Shown here: positions 32,096 through 39,595 of the stretch, in pieces
How the letters are laid out: every line of letters starts with the position of its first letter
How positions within the stretch are numbered: the stretch's first letter is position 1
Origin: Paenibacillus sp. RUD330
Lineage (GTDB): Bacteria > Bacillota > Bacilli > Paenibacillales > Paenibacillaceae
Assembly (NCBI RefSeq): GCF_002243345.2
Contig: NZ_CP022655.2
Location: forward strand, 894,001 to 958,000
Length of the DNA: 64,000 nucleotides
Direction: 5' to 3'
The notes under the pieces: generated by a model
Told to the model about the DNA's origin: nothing
The model's input: only the letters and a program-made list of their open reading frames with translations
Database searches by the model: none
Made by a program: the position numbers and the translations under genes

Positions 32096-33310
32096 ATGGA
32101 CTATCCCGTTAACATTCTGCTTGTGGACGACCGTCCGGACGAGTATACGTCGATTGCGGCGCTGTTGGCCGACAAGCCTTATCAGCTACTTGGAGCGTCT
32201 TCCGGTTTGCTTGCGCTCAAAGCCTTGCTGGAGAACGAGGTCGCGCTGATCATCATGGACGTGCTCATGCCGGACATGAACGGATTCGAGACGGCCCGGC
32301 GCATCAAGATGAGAAAGAAATCGCAGGACATCCCGATCATCTTCCTCACGGCTCTCAACTCCGAGCTGCAGGATTATATGAAAGCCTATTCGGCCGGAGC
32401 CATCGATTACTTGACCAAGCCGTTCCAGCCCGATATCCTGCGCAGCAAGATCGACGGCTTCGTCAGCCTGTACAAGGCGCGCAAGGAGCTCCAGATCAAG
32501 AGCGACCAGCTGCAGCAGCGGACGTCCGAGCTGGAGGCGAGCAATCGGGCGCTGACTGAACTGAAGGAAAAGGCGGAGGTCGCCCTGCGGATCAAGTCCG
32601 GGTTCCTCTCCATGATCAGCCATGAGATCCGGACGCCGATGAACGGCATCCTGTCCATGTCCGAGATGCTGCTGGAGGCGGAGCTCAAGCCTCAGGACCG
32701 CCGCACGGCCGAGATTATCCATAGGAGCGGACGAGGGCTGCTGTCCGTCGTCAATCAGATCCTGGAGTATTCCAAGATGGAATCCGGCAAGATGGAGCTG
32801 GACTACCGGCCGTTCGAGGTGGAGGAATGTCTGGGAGAAACGCTGGATCTGTTCCGGGGGCTCGCTCTGGAAAAAAACCTGAGCCTGGAATCCTATCTGG
32901 ACCCGTCCGTTCCTGCGGTGCTGGAAGGCGATTCGAACCGCCTACGGCAAATCCTGATCAACCTGATCGGCAACGCGATCAAGTTCACCGAATCGGGCGG
33001 CGTCAAGATCTATGTGAACAAGCGGGACGAGACGGAGCAAACCGTTCAGCTCGAGTTCGTCGTGGAGGATTCGGGAATCGGCATCCCCCAGGAAAAGATG
33101 GACGAGCTGTTCCAGCCGTTCATCCAGCTCCAGACGCCGTTCGCTTCCAAGCAGGAAGGGACCGGTCTCGGCCTGTCCATCAGCAAGACTCTGGTCGAGC
33201 TGATGGGCGGAACCATTTACGCGACCTCCCAGGTCGGAGACGGCACCATGTTCATCTTTACGATGATCGCCGCTCTGCCGGCCGGCAACCGGGCGGCCGG
33301 TTCCGCTTGA
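32096..33310 (+). CDS. Receiver-histidine kinase protein (partner of the hybrid kinase)
   Basis: A 404-residue soluble protein. ATG 32096 lies 5 bp after AGGTGGG. An N-terminal receiver (residues 5-120; ILLVDDRPDE, IIMDVLMPDMNGFE, DYLTKPFQPD) is joined through a coiled coil (about 125-165) to HisKA (SMISHEIRTPMNGILSMSEM) and HATPase (LINLIGNAIKFTES; DSGIGIP; GTGLGLSISKTLVELMGG). A receiver before the kinase core suggests that phosphorylation by the upstream hybrid kinase gates its own activity. No output DNA-binding domain is present in either protein. A terminator follows. Confidence 0.9.
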   Translation: MDYPVNILLVDDRPDEYTSIAALLADKPYQLLGASSGLLALKALLENEVALIIMDVLMPDMNGFETARRIKMRKKSQDIPIIFLTALNSELQDYMKAYSAGAIDYLTKPFQPDILRSKIDGFVSLYKARKELQIKSDQLQQRTSELEASNRALTELKEKAEVALRIKSGFLSMISHEIRTPMNGILSMSEMLLEAELKPQDRRTAEIIHRSGRGLLSVVNQILEYSKMESGKMELDYRPFEVEECLGETLDLFRGLALEKNLSLESYLDPSVPAVLEGDSNRLRQILINLIGNAIKFTESGGVKIYVNKRDETEQTVQLEFVVEDSGIGIPQEKMDELFQPFIQLQTPFASKQEGTGLGLSISKTLVELMGGTIYATSQVGDGTMFIFTMIAALPAGNRAAGSA

Positions 33311-33338
33311 GGACCGTCCGCCTAAGAGCGCGCAAGCC

Positions 33339-33367
33339 CCCGGCCGAATGCTGCCGGGTTTTTTTTT
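33339..33367 (+). terminator. Terminator after the kinase pair
   Basis: CCCGGC / GCCGGG (33339-33344 with 33353-33358) with an 8-nt loop and nine T residues. The remaining 250 bp before the GH81 gene hold the cre-like site and an unresolved promoter. Confidence 0.85.
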
Positions 33368-33580
33368 ATTTTCGGGATGATTCCGACCCGAACGACAGCA
33401 ACGGCCGGCAGGCGGCAAAAGCCGTCGTCGTTTATTTTCGCGAATAAGTGAAAAAAAGGGAACAAACCCGAAAAAAGGTGCCTTTAACGGCCGGTACGGT
33501 GTTGGTACGATGATCCTATACGGGGTTGTCCCTGTATGAATGCATGGATGGGAAAGGAGCTGGATAGACGAATTCGTTTT

Positions 33581-33596
33581 TTGAAAGCGTTATCAA
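33581..33596 (+). promoter_or_regulatory. cre-like (CcpA) site just upstream of the GH81 start
   Basis: TTGAAAGCGTTATCAA fits the catabolite-responsive element consensus WTGNAARCGNWWWCAW at every position. It ends 18 bp before ATG 33615, next to the ribosome site, where bound CcpA would block transcription. A related LacI-family repressor is the alternative binder. Confidence 0.75.
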
Positions 33597-33614
33597 ATTT
33601 CGAGGAGGAACAAA

Positions 33615-36600
33615 ATGAAGAAAATGACGGCGGGCCTGCTCATGCTGGCCCTTATCCTGTCCTTGCTGCCGGCTGGCAAGGCGACGGCCTTCACCGGCGA
33701 AGTCGCGCTCGGCTCCGGCTCGTATTCCACCGTACTGCCGGCCGGAGCGGTGGACACCCAGTCGAATATCTTCAAGACGGCCAACGTCACGGGAGCGATG
33801 CCTACCAATGACTGGTGGAGCAACCTTGCTTGGGACACCTATGCCGAAGCCCAATATCCGCATCCGCTGGCGATGAAAAACGGCTCCGGAGGCATCCGCA
33901 TCTATTATCCGGGCAACCGGATCACGGCCAACTCCAGCTGCGTCTGCGGCTGGATCAACGATATCCACGACTTCACGGTCGGGCATACGGCCGTCTCGAG
34001 CTTCCCCGACGCCAAGGTCGACGGCTTCAGCGACTGGTTCGTGAAGGCCCAATACAAGAGCGGCGCGAACGAAATGAACGTCACTTACGGACATGGTTCT
34101 CCGTATGTGTACTTCACGTATGCGGGCGGCAGTCCGAAGGTGGACTTTTACGACGCTCCGACCGTCTGGTCCGGCAGCGCAAGCACTCCGGTTCTCGGCA
34201 TCACGGTCGCGGGCGCGCATTACGGGCTGTTCGGCGCGAGCGGCAGCACCTGGAGCGGCATCGGCGGCAAAACTCTGACGAACAACGGCAGCTCGTATTT
34301 CTCGGTGGCCGTCCTTCCTGACAACACGCAGGCGACTCTGAACAAATACGCCCAGTACGCCTACTCGCATGTGACGGGAACTCAAGTGTCGTATGCGTAC
34401 AACGCTTCGACGAGCAAGGTGACGTCGACCTTCGCCTTCACGACGCAGGCCAAGCAGGGCACGCAGACGGGCACGATCTTCGCCCTTTACCCGCATCAAT
34501 GGAAGAACAGCTCGAGCCCGCTGCTCTCCTACACGTACAATTCGGTGCGCGGCCTCATGAAGACGGGGGAAGGGAGCTCTTTCCAGACCGTCATGAACTT
34601 CAATGGCGTGCTGCCTTCGCTGCCGGACAAAGGCTCCTACGACCGTGCGCTGCTCCAGCAGTACGTGGACCAGGCGGAAGCCGAGACGTACAGCGGGGAC
34701 GCCGACACCTACTGGGTCGGCAAGACGCTCGGCAAGCTGGCCTCGCTCGCTCCGATCGCCGACCAGATCGGCGACACGACGGCGGCGAACAAGTTCCGCA
34801 GTTCGATCAAGACCATTCTCCAGGGCTGGTTCAAGTCGAGCGACGCCGCCGGCAACCTCAAGAGCGGCAATGTCTTCTATTACAACCGCAACTGGGGAAC
34901 CGTCATCGGCTATCCGGCCAGCTACGGTTCCAACAATGAGCTCAACGACCATCATTTCCACTACGGCTATTTCATCAAGGCAGCTGCGGAAATCGCCCGG
35001 ACGGACAAAGCCTGGGCCGCCGCCTGGGGACCAATGGTCAACCTGCTGATCCGCGACATCGCCAGCAGCAGCCGCACGGACACGATGTTCCCTTACCTGA
35101 GGAACTTCGATCCCTATGCCGGCCATTCGTGGGCTTCCGGCCATGCGCGGTTCGGGGACGGCAACAACAACGAATCGTCCTCCGAGGGCATGAACGCCTG
35201 GGCGGGCATGATTCTGTGGGGCCAAGCGACGGGCGACACCGCGATCCGCGATACGGGCATCTCCCTGTACGCGACCGAGATGAACGCGATCAATGAATAC
35301 TGGTTCGACGTCACGGGCAGCAACCGGCCGGCCGGCTTCACCCGCTCTACCGCCAGCATGGTCTGGGGCGGCAAGACGGTAGGCGACGGCACCTGGTGGA
35401 CCGGCAACCCGGAGGAGGTGCACGGCATCAACTGGCTGCCGTTCACGGGAGCGTCGCTGTATCTGACCCAATACCCGGATTACGCCGCGAAGAACTACAA
35501 TGCGCTTGTATCCGAGAACGGCGGCACGAACTTCGACGCGTGGGAAGACCTGATCTATATGTACAGAGCGATCTCGAATCCGGCCGAAGCGAAAAGCTTC
35601 TGGAACGCGCGCGGCAGCGCCCTCTCCGCCGAGGCGGGCAACTCCAAGGCGTTCGCGTACCACTGGATCTACAATCTGGATGCAATAGGCGTCCAGGACC
35701 GAACCGTGACGGCCAATACGCCGCTCTACGCCGTATTCGTGAAGAACGGCGTCCGCACGTATACGGCTTACAATGCAGGCAGCTCCGCGATCACAGTCAC
35801 CTTCTCCGACGGCAAGACGATGTCGGTGCCTGCGAACGGCTCGGCGACGGAAGGGGCCGGCGGAACGACACCGACGCCAACCCCGACGCCAACCCCGACC
35901 CCAACGGCGACTCCGACGCCAACCCCGACGGCGACGCCGACCCCGACGCCGGCTCCGTCAGCGGGAGCGATTCCGGGCAAGATCGAAGCCGAGAGCTACG
36001 CGGCCATGAGCGGCGTGCAGACGGAGGCGACAACCGATACCGGAGGCGGACTGAGCGTCGGTTATCTTGATACTGGAGATTGGATGGATTACAGCGTCAA
36101 CGTCGCCCAGGCCGGAACGTATACGCTGCAGGCAAGAGTGGCGAGTCCCAATGCGACGGGACAATTCCAGCTGCGCTCCGGCAGTACGACGCTGGCGACG
36201 GTAACGGTGCCGAATACAGGCGGCTGGCAGACCTGGACGACCGTATCGGCGCAGGTTCAGCTGGCCGCAGGGCCTCAGACGCTCCGCGTCTACATCAGCG
36301 GTCCGCAGTTCAATATCAACTGGCTGCAGTTCGCATCGGCCAGCAATGTCCTGACTTATACAGCCGCCGATTATACGGCGACAGTGACCAAGTCGGGCAC
36401 GTCGGAAGCCCTTGTGTTCGCACCCAAGACGGCGGCGGCTTACGTCGATGTCCATTACACGATCAACGGGGCCAACCAGCAGAACGTGCGCATGGTCCAA
36501 AGCGGAACCAACTGGACGCATACGATCCAAGGGGTGGCCGCAGGGCAGTCGATCGAGCTGTGGTTCACCTATGAGAAGTCGGGACCGCAATACGATTCGG

Positions 36601-36623
36601 TTCATTACACGTATACGCATTGA
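33615..36623 (+). CDS. Secreted endo-beta-1,3-glucanase: GH81-CBM6-CBM56
   Basis: A 1002-residue extracellular enzyme. Signal peptide residues 1-24 (MKKMTAGLLMLALILSLLPAGKATA). The GH81 domain (about 27-755) opens with PTNDWWSNLAWD. It contains LNDHHFHYGYF, the site of the conserved aspartate, and NNNESSSEGMNAWAGM with the glutamates of the inverting active site. A Thr-Pro linker (about 750-782) leads to CBM6 (about 785-908; KIEAESYAAMSGVQTE, LDTGDWMDYSVNV, NWLQFA). The C-terminal 90 residues (VDVHYTINGANQQNVRM to HYTYTH) match CBM56, a beta-1,3-glucan binder. It hydrolyses laminarin, curdlan or fungal wall glucan. GAGGAGG gives the start; a perfect cre-like site indicates carbon catabolite repression. 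Confidence 0.95.
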   Translation: MKKMTAGLLMLALILSLLPAGKATAFTGEVALGSGSYSTVLPAGAVDTQSNIFKTANVTGAMPTNDWWSNLAWDTYAEAQYPHPLAMKNGSGGIRIYYPGNRITANSSCVCGWINDIHDFTVGHTAVSSFPDAKVDGFSDWFVKAQYKSGANEMNVTYGHGSPYVYFTYAGGSPKVDFYDAPTVWSGSASTPVLGITVAGAHYGLFGASGSTWSGIGGKTLTNNGSSYFSVAVLPDNTQATLNKYAQYAYSHVTGTQVSYAYNASTSKVTSTFAFTTQAKQGTQTGTIFALYPHQWKNSSSPLLSYTYNSVRGLMKTGEGSSFQTVMNFNGVLPSLPDKGSYDRALLQQYVDQAEAETYSGDADTYWVGKTLGKLASLAPIADQIGDTTAANKFRSSIKTILQGWFKSSDAAGNLKSGNVFYYNRNWGTVIGYPASYGSNNELNDHHFHYGYFIKAAAEIARTDKAWAAAWGPMVNLLIRDIASSSRTDTMFPYLRNFDPYAGHSWASGHARFGDGNNNESSSEGMNAWAGMILWGQATGDTAIRDTGISLYATEMNAINEYWFDVTGSNRPAGFTRSTASMVWGGKTVGDGTWWTGNPEEVHGINWLPFTGASLYLTQYPDYAAKNYNALVSENGGTNFDAWEDLIYMYRAISNPAEAKSFWNARGSALSAEAGNSKAFAYHWIYNLDAIGVQDRTVTANTPLYAVFVKNGVRTYTAYNAGSSAITVTFSDGKTMSVPANGSATEGAGGTTPTPTPTPTPTPTATPTPTPTATPTPTPAPSAGAIPGKIEAESYAAMSGVQTEATTDTGGGLSVGYLDTGDWMDYSVNVAQAGTYTLQARVASPNATGQFQLRSGSTTLATVTVPNTGGWQTWTTVSAQVQLAAGPQTLRVYISGPQFNINWLQFASASNVLTYTAADYTATVTKSGTSEALVFAPKTAAAYVDVHYTINGANQQNVRMVQSGTNWTHTIQGVAAGQSIELWFTYEKSGPQYDSVHYTYTH

Positions 36624-36703
36624 GTCTGCTTCCCTTAGCGGATCCTTTTGAAGGGGTTCCGCAGCGAGACTGAGAATTCGGTCGAAGGATTAAGAAGAGT
36701 CGG

Positions 36704-36738
36704 AAAGAGGAGGTCGTCGTCATCGGCGCCTCCTCTTT
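36704..36738 (+). terminator. Possible terminator after GH81
   Basis: AAAGAGGAGG / CCTCCTCTTT (36704-36713 with 36729-36738), perfect 10-bp stem, 15-nt loop, short T run. Confidence 0.6.
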
Positions 36739-36829
36739 GCTTGTGCTGCCTGCCTGAGGGATAGTCAACTGACAACCGTCTGACCCGCTGCGCGAGCGTC
36801 GCCGTCCGATCCGGAAGCGGACTCCAAAA

Positions 36830-36875
36830 AAAGGAAAGCCTCCCGTCAGTTTCTTCTGACGGGAGGCTTTCCTTT
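36830..36875. terminator. Strong bidirectional terminator between convergent genes
   Basis: A perfect 20-bp stem (AAAGGAAAGCCTCCCG onward, 36830-36849 with 36856-36875) and a 6-nt loop TTTCTT, serving the GH81 gene and the stalk-protein gene. Confidence 0.93.
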
Positions 36876-36969
36876 AAACACTTCATCTGCGTTTCATTCT
36901 TCGCGGAAGCAGGACGCCGCCATTTTCAACCGGAATGAACGAGACGAACGGAGTCTTGCCGAGCTGCTG

Positions 36970-38049
36970 TTATTGCATCTTCTCGCCGTTGTCGATGACA
37001 ATGCTGTCCTCAAACACATAAGCGTTGTTCATGCGAAGGACTTCCGTAAAATAGGACAGCGGCACATACGTGCTTCCCTTCACGAGAGCCGGAGCCGTTC
37101 CGAGCTCGATCGGAGCGGTGCGGTTGTAGACGTAATAGTCTTTGCCGATCTGGAGGCTGCTCCCAGGGCCGATCAGGGTCGACTTGGTTTTGGCGTCCCA
37201 GACAAGCTTGTACTTGAGCGCTTCAGCGATCGGACGAAGCGGAACCATTACCGTGCCTTCGGCGTCCGTGTAGGCGGCAGATCCCTTCAGGATCTTGCCC
37301 TCCACGACGATGGTTTTGTCGGTCACGTCGATAGGAGCTTCCGGATCTGCGCCGTCTCCGGGCGCTTGGCCGATCGGAGGCACGGCTTCCTCAAAGAGGA
37401 CGACGATCTCTTCCGGCGCAGCCTGGGCAGGAATGCTCTTCGTGCTGATGCCGTATTTGACCGCGAGGGAGCGGCCGGACAGCTCGCCGGTGAACGGCGT
37501 TCCGTCTTCCAGAATGATCTTCGTCTGGTCGGACGGACGGATCAGGAGCATCTTGTCCAGGCTGAGCAGGCCTTCAGCGCCTTCCTTGCTCGTGGTGAAC
37601 TGATCGACCTTCCAAGAGGAAGCGCCGTCGGCTGCGGGAACGATGACCTCGGCCGGGTATTGCGGCGGATAGATCAAGATGGCCGGCTTGCGGGTGTCGT
37701 AGAAGACGGTCAGCTCGGCGCCGCTCTTCACCAGATCGGTTCCGGACTGGTAGGTGTCCTTGCTGACGACGAAGTTGGTGATGGAGTCGCCTTCGCTCAC
37801 GACCGTGACGAGCTTGTCTCCCGTCTTGCCGAAGTCGGCGATTTCCTTGACCTTGCCGGTCACGGGCGCGAAGGCCGCGACGGGCTGCTGCTCTTCAGGC
37901 TGCGGGGAGCTGATCGGAGCGTTGATCGGAACAGCCGTGGCCGGCACGGAGGCGGCTGCGGCGGAGGCCATGGGAATGACCGAAGCGGCCGTAAGGGACA
38001 GAATGGCTGCGGACAGCAAGGCTGTCTTGCCTTTAGGATGTTTGTTCAT
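36970..38049 (-). CDS. Secreted stalk-domain protein (copper amine oxidase N-terminal-like)
   Basis: A 359-residue exported protein with signal peptide MNKHPKGKTALLSAAILSLTAASVIPMASA. A Pro-rich spacer is followed by an unrecognised beta-rich domain (about residues 60-235). Residues about 240-355 form the stalk domain: VEGKILKGSAAYTDAEGTVMVPLRPIAEALKYKLVWDAKTKSTLIG, then KGSTYVPLSYFTEVLRM. Such domains are very common in Paenibacillus surface proteins; despite the family name there is no amine oxidase catalytic domain. The function is probably structural or wall-associated. It is convergent with the GH81 gene. Confidence 0.88.
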   Translation of the reverse strand: MNKHPKGKTALLSAAILSLTAASVIPMASAAAASVPATAVPINAPISSPQPEEQQPVAAFAPVTGKVKEIADFGKTGDKLVTVVSEGDSITNFVVSKDTYQSGTDLVKSGAELTVFYDTRKPAILIYPPQYPAEVIVPAADGASSWKVDQFTTSKEGAEGLLSLDKMLLIRPSDQTKIILEDGTPFTGELSGRSLAVKYGISTKSIPAQAAPEEIVVLFEEAVPPIGQAPGDGADPEAPIDVTDKTIVVEGKILKGSAAYTDAEGTVMVPLRPIAEALKYKLVWDAKTKSTLIGPGSSLQIGKDYYVYNRTAPIELGTAPALVKGSTYVPLSYFTEVLRMNNAYVFEDSIVIDNGEKMQ

Positions 38050-38244
38050 CGATGCATCTCTCCTGTCATGTCATGAATTGGCGGCGGCAGGCCGCCCTTT
38101 TCATCCTCCTCTGACGGGGGATGCCAGGAAAATGTTACAGATGGAAGCCGCTTTTTCCGAAAGAGTTCTAGGGTGAAAGCCAGGTTTCATAATAAATTGG
38201 AATCGCTTCCTTTAACAGGGAATTGTTGAAGCGGAGGGGGAACT

Positions 38245-38530
38245 ATGAGACGCGATATTTGGTTGTCTTTCGCTATCCACGTGATTGTCCTTGCCGGGAA
38301 CGGTTCTGCTGTTTGCCATGGGCTGCTCTCCTGGAATGATGGGATTCAACGGGATGATTTTCCTTGCGTACAACATTCATTCCCTTCCGATGGCGGAAGC
38401 CTTTGGTTTCTCCCCCGAGCCGGGCCGCACGTTCTGGTTATTCCTTCTTCCCTCCCTCTTGATGTGGACGGGGCTGCGAGCCAAGGCTCTATCAATTCCA
38501 GTTCGTTCCCGGTCTGAGGCGAGGCCTTAA
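38245..38530 (+). pseudogene. Small membrane protein gene, apparently frameshifted
   Basis: GGAGGGGG (38233-38240) precedes ATG 38245, giving MRRDIWLSFAIHVIVLAG. Near 38290 the sensible sequence leaves this frame and continues one base along: PGTVLLFAMGCSPGMMGFNGMIFLAYN, then FWLFLLPSLLMWTGLRAKAL, to the stop at 38530. Removing one base around CTTGCCGGG would join them into a roughly 94-residue protein with two or three helices. In the original frame the remainder is hydrophilic and unconvincing. Either a real frameshift or a sequencing error. Family not recognised. Confidence 0.6.
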
Positions 38531-38790
38531 GACCGAGAAGAGCAACGATAGTCAACATCCAAACCGTAAGGCCGATCCGCAGCAATGCACTACAATGCCG
38601 ATCCGCAGCAGAATCAGTAATCCCTTTACCTTATCGCTAACCGCAACAAGGATCCGTAATGCTGACCCGCCGCGCCATTCCGAAATCCCTGCATCAATCC
38701 GCCTTGCAGGAACCTTCCGCTTTGGCGCTTTCCGCGACCGCCTCCATTCGAGGGGGTCTTTTTGATGTAGGATCCATATAGGCCAGGAGT

Positions 38791-38973
38791 TATCGGACAT
38801 AGGATCCGCTATTTGGAGGACAAGCGGAGTTTGGGATGCGAAACGGACATAGGATCCCTTATTCTATCAATTCCTATTGCGTTCATGATAAAGAATCCAA
38901 AATAACGGATCGTATGTCCGATACAAGGCCGAAAGGGACTTCTAGGGACAAATAGCGGAACGTATGTCCGATT
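38791..38973 (-). repeat. Repeat array C: four 24-bp units, FF-RR
   Basis: Right-facing units start at 38791 and 38841, left-facing at 38900 and 38950 (steps 50, 59, 50, identical to array B). Right-facing units carry CATAGGATCC, left-facing units CATACG in unit orientation, so it has array B's polarity. It lies between the frameshifted gene and the AraC-type gene, both on the plus strand. Confidence 0.93.
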
Positions 38974-39416
38974 CCGGGAAAAGAGAACGATAGAACCAAG
39001 CTTTTTATCGATAAACTAATCTGCGAAGCCCTGTGCCACAGCCTAAATCAGCTCCGGTGAAAGCTTAGAACTGACGCGCAGCAAACAACTGATGGCGGCA
39101 GCTCGATCCCGACGGGATGCGGCATGTCCTTGACTTAAAACGGCTGGAAGCAGCAGCTGTCAGGCGTTTCCATCCTCTACCCTACGTTCATCGGGAGAGG
39201 AAAAGAGGCGGGCGATCAGAACGGGGCGTTCCATTTTTGCCGAGACCGTCAACCCGGTTCTAATCCGAAAGAAATAAAATAAAATTTTAGTAAATTGTGT
39301 TAGTATGGAAATAAATTTTCCTTGTCTTGCTGTCTGATTCTCTCCATGCGAAGTCATCCGTCCTTCATCCGTCCAAGGTCACTCATCAATCCTGCATCAG
39401 TCTTTCAACAATCCAT

Positions 39417-39520
39417 CCATCACCAATCATCCATCACCAATCATCAATCACCAATCACCAATCACCAGCAATCCGTCTATCCATCCGTCAATCGATCCGT
39501 CACCATCCATCACTACTCAT
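39417..39520 (+). repeat. Degenerate simple-sequence repeat (ATCACCA / ATCCATC)
   Basis: Runs of CATCACCAATCATC and AATCACCAATCACCA followed by CATCCGTCAATC words. Low-complexity tract 75 bp upstream of the AraC-type gene. Confidence 0.75.
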
Positions 39521-39595
39521 CATCGATCCGCCCGCTGTCCTTGTCCAAGTCCCGTTACAGGCGGTACCTACCCTTCCAAAAAGGTGGTATAGGCT

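Larger units (their letters stand above)
38531..39595. other. 1-kb intergenic region
   Basis: It holds a short direct repeat (GCCGATCCGCAGCA at 38570 and 38597), repeat array C (38791-38973) and a simple-sequence stretch of ATCACCA / CATCC words (39357-39520), then the ribosome site of the AraC-type gene. No gene is supported. Confidence 0.7.

Noticed and set aside
36970-38049. Copper amine oxidase enzyme
   Set aside because: Only the N-terminal stalk-type domain is present; no catalytic domain or topaquinone site.
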